Origin: Knufia peltigerae
Lineage: Eukaryota; Ascomycota; Eurotiomycetes; Chaetothyriales; Trichomeriaceae
Length of the DNA: 64,000 bases
Assembly (NCBI GenBank): GCA_030247855.1
Contig: JAPDRN010000021.1
Location: 303,235 to 367,234, forward strand
Direction of reading: 5' to 3'
Each line of letters starts with the position of its first letter. The stretch's first letter is position 1. A model generated the notes under the pieces. The model had not been told where the DNA came from. It saw nothing but the letters and a program-made list of their open reading frames with translations, and searched no databases. Shown one piece after another: positions 55,746 through 64,000 of this stretch. The position numbers were made by a program, and so were the translations under genes.

Positions 55746-56423
55746 ATTCAGGGGGTCGATTTGAATTGTACCAATATTCGATTAGAAAGCCTTATTGCTG
55801 AGCTGAAAGCTGAAAGAATAAGAATTTGGTCGAGGCGTTCACGCGATGACTGCGTGAAATCATCGTATTGAGCAGATGGCAAAGCCCATACCTATCCATT
55901 AGGCAGCTTTGTCCCAACCTAACCTCTTCAACATCAATCATCATACCTCATGTTCTGATTACCCGACTCCTGGAAATCGTCTCAATTAAATAGAGTTGAT
56001 ATCTTCGACCTGCTCTTGAAGTGTTGTATGTGATGATTTTCCGACATTGCCACTTGGCCTGGGCTTGATATTGTGGCTTGCCTTCTCATTCACTTTGGCG
56101 CCATTAGGTACCAGTTGACATGGTGATTTATTACACTCTTCTCACCTCTCATGTAGAGATTTCCCCCAATCAATGCCCTTGCTTTGTCAAACCCTTGATC
56201 TTCTTCGGAAAGTGCGCCGTCTGGCCACGAATCCCATGGGATGAAATGGTATGATACCTGGGATATAAGGCATCGCGCGTATGCTCTCTCTCTCTCTCTC
56301 TCTCTCTTTTTCGTGACATTGAATGTCGTACTCCATAATCATGTCTTGACCCATTTGATCCAAATCCTTCTCTCTGTTTTTTTTGGGGTGGTGGCGATTG
56401 TTGCGTGTATGTTTTTGTCGGTG
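55746..56423. other. intergenic region, 678 bp, convergent 3' flanks
   Basis: This stretch lies between RPN10 (plus) and CDC26 (minus) stop codons. A (CT)n tract lies at 56284-56307. No gene is seen. Confidence 0.45.
56284..56307 (+). repeat. (CT)n microsatellite
   Basis: Twelve CT units in the 3' flank of CDC26. They create Arg/Glu-rich or Ser/Leu-rich shadow frames. Confidence 0.9.
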
Positions 56424-56792
56424 TCATCTATTTCCCGTCCCGATAATTCTATCCTCTCTACTCCTCACGATACGAGCTTTATCTCCAGGTAAAGGTTTGA
56501 GTTCGTCGTTCGGATCAATTGTTGTTGTTGTCGCAGACATGCCATTGTTGTTGTGATTGTTGGCAGCGTCGCGTTGGTTGTTGGTCATCTGCTGCATCTG
56601 CGCATCTTGGTCGTAATAATGACCACCACCACCAGGCGGCTGCTGTTGTTGTTGATGGTTGCGAAAGTATCCTTCTGGATCTTCACCGGTCTTGAGGTAT
56701 CGCGTGTAGGCGAGTCTGCGGGCGAGTTGTTCTTCAAACGCCGCAATGTCTTCGTTTGTTATTGTGAGAGCGGTAGGTTTGCGGCGAAGCAT
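56424..56792 (-). CDS. CDC26: Cdc26 (Apc12-type) anaphase-promoting complex subunit
   Basis: This single exon encodes 122 aa. It begins MLRRKPTALTITNEDIAAFE, matching the short N-terminal peptide that defines Cdc26 and that binds and stabilises the TPR subunit Apc6/Cdc16. The remainder is low complexity (Gln run, Gly/Asn-rich), with a C-terminal charged patch RIVRSREDRIIGTGNR, which resembles the conserved end of fungal homologues. The protein is longer than the animal form (about 85 aa) because of the Gln/Asn linker. I chose the start at 56792 over the in-frame ATG at 56843 because MLRRKPT must be N-terminal. Confidence 0.85.
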   Translation of the reverse strand: MLRRKPTALTITNEDIAAFEEQLARRLAYTRYLKTGEDPEGYFRNHQQQQQPPGGGGHYYDQDAQMQQMTNNQRDAANNHNNNGMSATTTTIDPNDELKPLPGDKARIVRSREDRIIGTGNR

Positions 56793-57504
56793 TGTCTTGG
56801 TGGTTTGTGTTTGGCCGAGATAGGATGGGGTCGGAGGATTCACACTCGGTGTGTGAACGGTTATCTTGATTAACGAGGGGTAAGGAATAAGGGATCATAA
56901 ATCATGAATTGTGGTATGATTATCATTTGTTGAAATAAAGATGTTATAGTTTTGTGTTCTGTAAGATTTATTGTAGTGAGTCGTTATCGATAAATGTATG
57001 GGGAGTATAAATATATTTACTGGAATCGCAAAATGTGGAGGAACCGAAGATCATTCGCAGATCATTGCAGTCGCACAACTTTACAGAATACTTGTTGGAT
57101 GTGGCTGTGTTATATTTATGGAGTAGGAACTTTTGTTATCTTTCTTTTGCCACAATCAAAAGATGAAATGATGGCAAGTCTTCGTTGTCTATACAGTATG
57201 TCGAGAACCAAACTTCAAATACGTACATACTTGTGTGGTACAAGTACGTATGTCGAGAACCAAACTTCAAATACGTACATACTTGTGTGGTACAAGTACA
57301 AGTACCGTCTGTATTGAATTGCGCGCATCACTACAGGTACTAAACTACGGAGTCCTGAGCACTAAAACCCATCGATATACGCACCATTGGCCCCCCGGGT
57401 TTCGCCTAAACAAGTGAATTGTGCCCAACACCTCAATTGGGCCGCCTGGGTCGGGCAAAGGATAGCGCTGGGGCGAGGAGGAAAAGCATCTCTCAGCCTA
57501 ACCG
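56793..57504. other. intergenic region, 712 bp, divergent
   Basis: This stretch holds the promoters of CDC26 (minus) and the HET-domain gene (plus). It contains the exact 52-bp tandem duplication at 57196-57299. An open frame at 56994-57317 runs through that duplication and is not considered a gene. Confidence 0.45.
57196..57299 (+). repeat. exact 52-bp tandem duplication
   Basis: Copies at 57196-57247 and 57248-57299 are identical by eye. Each starts GTATGTCGAG and ends GGTACAAGTAC and contains TACGTACATAC. It lies about 200-310 bp upstream of the HET-domain start codon. Confidence 0.9.
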
Positions 57505-59691
57505 ATGAATAATATCCTCAAACGATGGCGATCATCGGGCAAAGATGTCGTCCTGCCTGTACGCGCAGAAGCCACAAACAGAGACGAACCGGAAGCACAA
57601 GACCAAAACGAGGATCAGCAAGAAGTCTGCGCAGTCATGAAATACTATCCTCTAGAATCAGGAGATATCCGAGTACTGGAGATTCTTCAGCCTGATCATG
57701 AAAAGGCTTGCCCGGTCATCGATGGGAGACCGCTTCATCCTCCTCACAAGGGTGATACTGGTGGGTCATTAGCCGGAAACAAGATATCGCCATCGTGTCG
57801 GATCAGTCATACTGCACTATTACATTATGCAGGCGATGCTGGGAGTGAGACGAACGCAGCAGACCAACAAAACAACGTGGACAGAAGCCGGCACCCGTTC
57901 ATCGCTCTCAGCTACAATTGGGGCGACGAGAGTGACGTCGACAGTATAATAATGGACGGTTACGCTCATGTTGTCCAGAGAAATCTGAAAAAGGCTTTGC
58001 TTGCGTTGAGAGGTACAGACATGGTACGATCGTCGGGTTGCAGGATATGGGCCGACGCCTTGTGTATCGATCAAAGCAACCCTGCCGAGGTCAACAGAGA
58101 AATCAGGAGGATGAGACACATCTACAAGGAAGCCGTCGCCGTCGTAGTCTGGCTCGGCGACGAAGCCGACAACAGCGATCTGGCTCTCCGTTTCATCAAC
58201 ACCGTCGACGACAAGTGGAAGTCCGGGCCCGAAGTCTTCAAGACATGGTTGAGACAGGAGTTGGAAACGAACGGCACGCAGATCTGGCCTGCGTTGTCTA
58301 AACTGATGCTTCGAGAGTACTGGTCGAGATTGTGGATTATCCAGGAACTTACCATCGGCGGGCCGACCGCGGTGATTCTGTGTGGGAAAGAAGCCACGAC
58401 CTTTGCGAAGATGTACCAAGTGTACGATGCGTTCCACCTCTTTAAAGCCACTAGTAAACATCCCGAGCTCGGGGCGTGCTTCGGCGAAGTCCTCAAGACC
58501 ACCGATCCAACTGTGTATGATGCCTATCGTAACGTCTTGCATTGGCAGTGGGAAAAGTGCGAAGATTTCCAAACGTTGCAAGATGGACAAATACACTCGT
58601 CGCACATTCACTTCAAAAGACACTTGCTCACCCGGTGTCGCATAGCCATGTGCCGCAAGCCATCCGACAAGGTGTATGGCATCCTAGGTCTTTTGGACGA
58701 TGTCATGTCTGCGCAGGTTGTCACAGACTATAAGCTTCCAGTGCGGGAGGTCTACATGTCCTTCGCAAGGACGTGGATTCGTTCAGAAGGAGATCTGGGC
58801 ATGCTCATCCAGTGCGGCGAAACGGGTGAGCAGCAGAAAGGACCGGAGGTGGATATTGAAGGTCTTCCGTCATGGGCTCCCAACCTGCTGAAAGAGATCA
58901 AGCTCCAGCTGAACAACTTCGATCCGGAATTCAATAGTCATGGTGGAATGCACGCATCCGACGTGGAATTCTTGGGCGACGACGGTTCAGTCTTGTCGAC
59001 CGACGCAGTGCTCTTCGACACGCTTGACGGCTTGAGCGGGACGAGATATTGGGACGACGATCTCAACGGTGTTCAAGATATCCGGAACTCTGCGTCAGCT
59101 GCGAATGCATACGGTTCGGGTGACGAAGGTCTGAGAACGGCGTTGTGGCTGGCGCTGACTGGTGGCCGAGACAGGCATGGTAAGGCCGCTAACTCTTATC
59201 ATGAATGTGTTCTGGACACCGCTATTCTGGATGATAGATGCGCTCCGCCTGATCCATGTCCCGACACAGGGGACACCGACGATTCGTTGCGCTGGAACTT
59301 ACACATATGGCTGAAGCGCAATCGATCGTTCCAAGTCGGTTGTAAGCGCCTCGAAGACATTTTCCAGGATCTTGGAGTCATGAAGAGCGAACCACAACTT
59401 TACTACCAGTGCATTGGGAGAGTGGTCAATTGGATGTGGTGTAGGAGGCTCGCGACGACAAGAAATGGATACCTTGCGGTAGTCCCCAGAGTGGCCAGAC
59501 TCGAGGATGTAGTTGCTATCCTGCCTGGTTGCAGTTGTCCGTTGTTATTGAGGCCGGTTCTAGATGGAGAAGCAGGTAGTCACAAGTTCGAGATCGTGGC
59601 AGAGTGTTACGTTCAAGGTATGATGAACGGTGAGGTGGTGAGCTTGTTGGACCAAGGACTCTGCCACATGGAGAGGATTTCCATTGTCTGA
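57505..59691 (+). CDS. HET-domain (heterokaryon incompatibility) protein
   Basis: This single exon encodes 728 aa. The HET domain lies at about residues 130-280: FIALSYNWGDESDVDSIIMD, ALLALRGTDMVRSSGCRIWADALCIDQSNPAEVNREIRRM, IYKEAVAVVVWLGDEAD and YWSRLWIIQELTIGG. These are the characteristic motifs (SYxWG; IWxDxLCIxQ; VxxWLG; RxWxxQE). A C-terminal region of unknown fold includes RCRIAMCRKPSDKVYGILGLL, which is frequent in this family. HET proteins take part in non-self recognition that can lead to cell death of fused hyphae. The partner is not visible here. No NLR or other partner domain was found. The allele's function is inferred only from the family. Confidence 0.92.
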   Translation: MNNILKRWRSSGKDVVLPVRAEATNRDEPEAQDQNEDQQEVCAVMKYYPLESGDIRVLEILQPDHEKACPVIDGRPLHPPHKGDTGGSLAGNKISPSCRISHTALLHYAGDAGSETNAADQQNNVDRSRHPFIALSYNWGDESDVDSIIMDGYAHVVQRNLKKALLALRGTDMVRSSGCRIWADALCIDQSNPAEVNREIRRMRHIYKEAVAVVVWLGDEADNSDLALRFINTVDDKWKSGPEVFKTWLRQELETNGTQIWPALSKLMLREYWSRLWIIQELTIGGPTAVILCGKEATTFAKMYQVYDAFHLFKATSKHPELGACFGEVLKTTDPTVYDAYRNVLHWQWEKCEDFQTLQDGQIHSSHIHFKRHLLTRCRIAMCRKPSDKVYGILGLLDDVMSAQVVTDYKLPVREVYMSFARTWIRSEGDLGMLIQCGETGEQQKGPEVDIEGLPSWAPNLLKEIKLQLNNFDPEFNSHGGMHASDVEFLGDDGSVLSTDAVLFDTLDGLSGTRYWDDDLNGVQDIRNSASAANAYGSGDEGLRTALWLALTGGRDRHGKAANSYHECVLDTAILDDRCAPPDPCPDTGDTDDSLRWNLHIWLKRNRSFQVGCKRLEDIFQDLGVMKSEPQLYYQCIGRVVNWMWCRRLATTRNGYLAVVPRVARLEDVVAILPGCSCPLLLRPVLDGEAGSHKFEIVAECYVQGMMNGEVVSLLDQGLCHMERISIV

Positions 59692-61502
59692 GAGGATCAA
59701 GCCCGGCCCTGACGGTCGCACTGTGAGACCCATCTGTGAGGATGTCACTGCTCAAGTAGTCTAACCACATCTAGTAGTACATCTGAGGTTTTTGGAAAAT
59801 GAGAACCAGGGCAGCCTCGCTCAAGTGATTTCTCGAGAGGCTCTAGAAGACATCTGGCCTTGATTGGACCTCCGAAGCGCCGTACTTTGCCCAGCAACAG
59901 CCACGACGGAACCCACCGCAATCAGAAGCCGCTGTCACACGGACGGGGAGATTGATGGAATGAAGGGTGCCAAAAGATTGCGATTGCGATTGCGGTGGCT
60001 TCGGTAGCTACGAGTATGACGTTGGGCATGGAAATCGCTTGTTGAGTGAGCTCCGTACACGTGGGCCCCTTGTACCGTGATTGTTCATTGTTCTCAAGGT
60101 TCATCTTGCAGTCTGCTGAACGGGGGTACTCGGCACCGGCAGATGAAAGTACAGTAAGGCTCGTTGATCATGAAATTGCGCGCATGATGGGGAAGATATT
60201 TTGAGAGAGGACGGGGGTAACGCGGTGGATTGCTTAAGCGAGGTGCTCCGTCTCGTAGAAGGCAAAAGAGATTCCTGAATCGGACTGAAGTGCAAGGGTT
60301 TGGACCGGTGTGGTTGATGGTTGGTGGTGTTGACATCCTGCGATCTCCTCTCTGTCTCTCTGTCTCTCTCTCTCTCTTTCTCCCGTACTCCGTACATACT
60401 GTATGGAGTGAAAAGAGCCATAAACGCGACGCGACGAAGAAGCTCCTAGCCTTGTCTGTTTTTGGACTAGTCAGGTACCAAGCTCCACTTGCTCTAAGAT
60501 TGCGTGCTTGGCATCCTCAGCCTTTCCCTCTTTGTTGTTTTCCCTCCTCTGCCGTTTTGCCCCCTAAACGCTCCATCCACCCAACGTCTCAAGCCAGATT
60601 CATCAGGCGATGCGATTGTAACGCTCGCTCCAGATGAGTGCTATACCTCGGTCTTCCATCTTTCAACCATGCATGCATGACCTGTGCGCTCACTATGCTT
60701 GCTGTCAATTGAATTGTTCTCGTACAACTATGTCAAACTCTCCGCTGTGGTTCAACCTACTCTCCTCGAGTCAATTCCTACAATGAGGACTCAAGTGTCT
60801 GTACTGTACATATCAAATCTTGGGGTAAGACAACGGCGACAAACAAAAGTGCTCAAATGAAAAAGCCTCCCGCTCGCCTGTAACACCGGGCACTACGGTA
60901 AACAGAAGCACGTCTTGGCTGGTTCATCTGCCCGTCGTCCCAATTTCCCTTATGCTGTCCATCGACACTAGCTCCAAATCCTGGGGCTGAACTTGGCTTC
61001 CCTTCAGCCTGTCACAGTCCAGCTCTCATCAGCCTTGTGTGAGTAGTGGGAGTAGTCAGGGGGTGCTGTCACCTCATCTACTCCAAGGTTTTTGTGGTTT
61101 TTTCGCCAGCCAATTTACCAACTCGGCGCCCCTACCACGTTGGCTCCTGGATCCCATTGAATTGGATCTTCGTTACCGACGAGTGGGACCTTCTGGACCA
61201 GGTCAACAATGGGCTGCCCACACACGTCCACCGGCTGTCTAGCCCCCATCAGGTGGGTGAATCTGTCCCGTCATCAAGGAAATGAACCGCTATGGCCATA
61301 AATAACACATCCACTGTGTTATATACTATTACTCGCCTCGTCCCTCGCCTGTTGTTTTCTTCTCTTTTCTCCCCGACAATCGTTCCAAACAGCACACAAC
61401 AACTCGACCTTTGTGTCCTTACGTTCTTTACCAACCAACGGTTCTTCCAGAGTCTCCGAGCTCTAGTCACTCTTTGAACCTCTCAAAAAAACAAAAATCA
61501 TC
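59692..61502. other. intergenic region, 1.8 kb
   Basis: This stretch holds the 3' flank of the HET gene and the promoter of the secreted protein. It contains a (TCTC)n/(CT)n tract at 60350-60379 and one copy of TACTCCGTA at 60386-60394. A TATA-like TTATATACTATT lies at about 61319, some 180 bp before the secreted-protein start. No coding sequence is supported. Confidence 0.45.
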
Positions 61503-62411
61503 ATGGTCAAATACACCAGCGCTGTCTTGGCTTCGGCCGCCCTCGCGACCACCGTCGTCGCCAACGGACCTGTCTGCAGTGTCGTCACCGAGGTCGTCAC
61601 CGGCGACTGGTACTGGGTTGCCGACCCTACATGGGCCGACTGGGCTGCCACCACCACTACCACCAAGCCTGCTAAGAAGACCACCACCACCCCAGCAGCT
61701 ACCTGGGCCGATTGGGACACCACGACTACCGTGGTCGACCCAACCTGGGTTGACTGGGACACCACCACTACCACCAAGAAGCCAGCCCCCACGACCACCA
61801 CCTGGGTTGACCCAACTTGGTTGGACTGGACCACTACCACCAAGAAGCCAGCCCCCACGACCACCACCTGGGTTGACCCAACTTGGTTGGACTGGACCAC
61901 CACCACCACGACCGTCAAGACCACCACCACCACCTGGGTTGACCCAACCTGGTTGGACTGGACCTCGACCTCCGCGGCCCCGACGACCACCACCACGACC
62001 ACTCCTGCCAACAACGGCTGGGGAACCACCACCACCGCCGCCGCCACTACCACCACCGCTGCTCCCGTCGCGGCCGCCACTTGCCCAGCTGACAACGGTC
62101 AGTCTGTCACCGCCGGTGGTTCTTGCCAGTGCGACTACACCGTCAACTGCGGTGTCCACGCCGACACCTCGGGCGGTCCTCAATTCTGGAACAAGGGAAC
62201 CACCGACTCCCTCGCCGCCTGCCTGACCCTCTGCGACAACAACGACAAGTGCACTGCCACCATCTGGTGCGACGACACCACCCAGTGCGGCTCAGACTAC
62301 CACGTTTGCTGGCAGACCAACGGCCTCGGTGGTGTCGCCGGTACCGGTTTCGGTGAGATCTCCTACAAGGGATCTTGCAAGGGTGGTTGCGACCAATCCT
62401 ACACTTCTTAA
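61503..62411 (+). CDS. secreted Thr-rich repeat protein with Cys-rich C-terminal domain
   Basis: This single exon encodes 302 aa. A signal peptide (MVKYTSAVLASAALATTVVANG, cleavage near residue 20) is followed by a Thr-rich region (about 40-190) with repeats built on [DT]PTW[AVL]DW blocks joined by TTTT and KKPAPTTTT linkers. This should be heavily O-glycosylated. The C-terminal part (about 195-302) has ten or more Cys (CPADNGQ, CQCDYTVNC, CLTLCDNNDKC, WCDDTTQCGSDYHVCW, CKGGC), reminiscent of PAN/Apple-like fungal extracellular modules. No GPI signal is seen. Codons are strongly C-ending, suggesting high expression. A cell-wall, adhesin or substrate-binding role is possible but not shown. Confidence 0.88.
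   Translation: MVKYTSAVLASAALATTVVANGPVCSVVTEVVTGDWYWVADPTWADWAATTTTTKPAKKTTTTPAATWADWDTTTTVVDPTWVDWDTTTTTKKPAPTTTTWVDPTWLDWTTTTKKPAPTTTTWVDPTWLDWTTTTTTVKTTTTTWVDPTWLDWTSTSAAPTTTTTTTPANNGWGTTTTAAATTTTAAPVAAATCPADNGQSVTAGGSCQCDYTVNCGVHADTSGGPQFWNKGTTDSLAACLTLCDNNDKCTATIWCDDTTQCGSDYHVCWQTNGLGGVAGTGFGEISYKGSCKGGCDQSYTS
61616..61970 (+). repeat. coding tandem repeats of the W-D-W / Thr-rich unit
   Basis: About six copies of a PTW.DW block are separated by Thr-rich linkers of varying length. Two adjacent copies (KKPAPTTTTWVDPTWLDWT) are nearly identical at the DNA level, which suggests recent unequal exchange. Copy number is likely to vary among strains. Confidence 0.8.
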
Positions 62412-63444
62412 GTGTTGAGAGAGCAGTCGAGAGGGTCGTGATGGGGGGGTTTTGGCGATGACGACCGAGGAAGGTGGATGAAACGTGCCGCGTAGATTTG
62501 GTTTTCTTTTTCAATTTACGTCTGTACTCCCGAGTATGTGTGTGCGCTTGAGATAGTGTATGTGTGTGTGTATAGTGTTTGTGTTGGGTATCGCATATAT
62601 GTATTTTCAAACGCCATGCACCATATTTTTTCGATGTTCTTCTTTTCTGAATTTACCATCACGTTTTTCCTTTCTTTTCTACCGTGGGATCATCATGAAT
62701 GAATAATGTAGAACCTGGTTCTCAAAAAGAGAGAGAGAGAGAGAGTGTGTGTGTGTGTATTCCTAATACTATCAATAAGTGTGGGCATCTAAATCTGTAA
62801 TTCATGTTCAAGTTCTTTGTGCTGCTGCTCCCAAAAGATCTTAATTGTACGGAATACGTACAAAGTCCAAAGTACAGAGCACCAAACTCGGGACACACGT
62901 TGTTTGGCCGGACATGGTTATACCTTGTACCCATGTACTCCATGCTCCATATATTCCGTACCCTTATCTCTCAAAATCCCCGCCAAAAAAAACATTCCAG
63001 GTGCAGATCATGGTGTTCATGTACCGACCACATGCTCAAAATTTCCTCGTCCATTTGTCTTTTTTGGGGGGCAGGGCGGCGAGTCAACATCGAACACAAC
63101 CAACAACCATATTCTGGCCTGGTTCGTCCTGACCTGGTTCATGTTGAATACTTCATAAAAGTCGTGACCATATCCAAAAAAACAAACCGTCCAAATAGAT
63201 TAAACGCTCATGAATATATAGCCCGTTTTTGTTTTGCTTTTGTCTTTTCTTCTTCCTTTTGCTTAGTACACCAAACCAAATCGTCCGAGTCTATTTAGTG
63301 TGTTGAAAAACTCATTTCTTATCTGTCGTTGAGAAGAACAGGCACAGATATCCTCCTCATCCCGGCACTCGTACTCCGTAAAGGTCTTTTGTTCTGTTCT
63401 AGTTTTTCTTTTCTCTTCTCGGTGATTCTCACGTGTCTTGTCCA
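62412..63444. other. intergenic region, 1.0 kb, convergent 3' flanks
   Basis: This stretch separates the secreted-protein gene (plus) and the partial MFS gene (minus). It has a (GA)n/(GT)n tract at 62729-62758 and one TACTCCGTA copy at 63372-63380. No gene is seen. Confidence 0.45.
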
Positions 63445-63941
63445 TCATTCTTCTCGGGTATATTTCGACCACTGCCTCCACTTGGCACCGTACCTGAAGA
63501 TCAAGACCGGGATGGGAGCAAAACACAAACTCACCCCACCGAGGACGGTGAAACCCCAACCCCAGCCCAAAGCTCGCACGAGTGGTTCGGCCATGAGAGG
63601 CAAAAAGGTCGCCATGAGGCAACGCATGACGATGACCGCCGTCATGGCCGAGGCCGAGTACAATTTGAAAGTGTCGACGACGTAGGCCATCAAGGGGACC
63701 ACTCCCAGGATGAGGGCCATTCCCAGGGCTCCGACGCCGACCAGTAAAACGGCCAAAGACAAATGAAGTTGTGGGATCCAACCGTAAATTGCAATCACAA
63801 GTGGCATGGTGAAGGCTCCCAGGATTACCAAAGGTAAACGAAACTCGGGTTGTTCGACACCGTCGTGGGATTTCCGTAACCTGACATAGATCCGGTCCAG
63901 GAGGAGATTACACAGGATGACACTGATCGCCGAACCGATGC
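63445..63941 (-). CDS. MFS transporter, 3' exon (partial at window edge)
   Basis: The last exon of a minus-strand MFS (DHA1-like) gene runs from a 3' splice site (TTTACAG at about 63942) to TGA at 63445. The peptide reads IGSAISVILCNLLLDRIYVRLRK...PEFRLPLVILGAFTMPLVIAIYGWIPQ..., then two more helices and ends KYTREE. This covers helices 8 to 12 approximately. The PEFRLPL segment also occurs in the frameshifted transporter at 21.2-22.8 kb, so the two are of related subfamily. The rest of the gene lies beyond the right edge. Confidence 0.82.
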
Positions 63942-64000
63942 CTGTAAACCGAGTAAAAAGGACGGAGACATGTCAGTGGATGTTGTATGGCGGGTGTACA

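Noticed and set aside
61411..62226. Pro-rich plus-strand frame and Gly/Val-rich minus-strand frames over the secreted-protein gene
   Set aside because: They are shadows of the Thr-rich repeats (ACC codons). Only the 61503 frame has a signal peptide and the Cys-rich domain.

Overview
The window comes from a filamentous ascomycete fungus (Pezizomycotina). Most genes are interrupted by 47-80 nt GT-AG introns with CTNAY-like branch points. Gene content includes HET-domain, Zn2Cys6 and MFS families, fungal LTV1, DUF1770 and a large WDR59/Mtc5. An affiliation with Chaetothyriales or other Eurotiomycetes is my inference from overall gene style, not proven. Exon structures were worked out by hand from splice sites, reading-frame continuity and family expectation; for nearly every gene the exon lengths sum to a multiple of three.

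Left part (0-16 kb). A 3' gene fragment and a DUF1770 gene lie on the plus strand. Then comes a run of minus-strand genes: ribosomal protein eL24, an unknown Cys-rich protein, UBC13, the GATOR2/SEACAT subunit Mtc5/WDR59, and a ubiquitin-specific protease whose C terminus is a CaaX box.

Middle (16-43 kb). Complex I subunit NDUFA12 is followed by a head-to-head pair of ribosome-biogenesis genes, LTV1 (40S) and LSG1 (60S), sharing a 278-bp promoter. Next are a DHA1-type MFS gene broken by a one-base frameshift, a nine-exon sugar porter and a Zn2Cys6 regulator. After a gene-poor stretch of about 3 kb come a doubtful low-complexity gene, prefoldin subunit 2 head-to-head with the splicing helicase PRP16, a Ste20-type kinase, and a Git1-like phosphate or glycerophosphodiester transporter.

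Right part (43-64 kb). This holds a tRNA-Lys(CUU) gene, CIA2/MIP18, a second Zn2Cys6 regulator, TRAPP subunit TRS23 head-to-head with proteasome subunit RPN10, CDC26, a HET-domain gene, a secreted Thr-rich repeat protein with a Cys-rich tail, and the 3' end of another MFS transporter.

The standout is the tRNA-Lys(CUU) gene at 45755-45941. Besides an ordinary 13-nt anticodon-loop intron, it is interrupted by two insertions of 48 and 53 nt. Both have GT...AG ends, branch-point-like motifs and the size of this genome's mRNA introns. They are separated by a 2-nt exon (CG). Removing both restores a perfect 73-nt cloverleaf. This looks like spliceosomal-type introns inside a Pol III tRNA gene and would be missed by ordinary tRNA finders.
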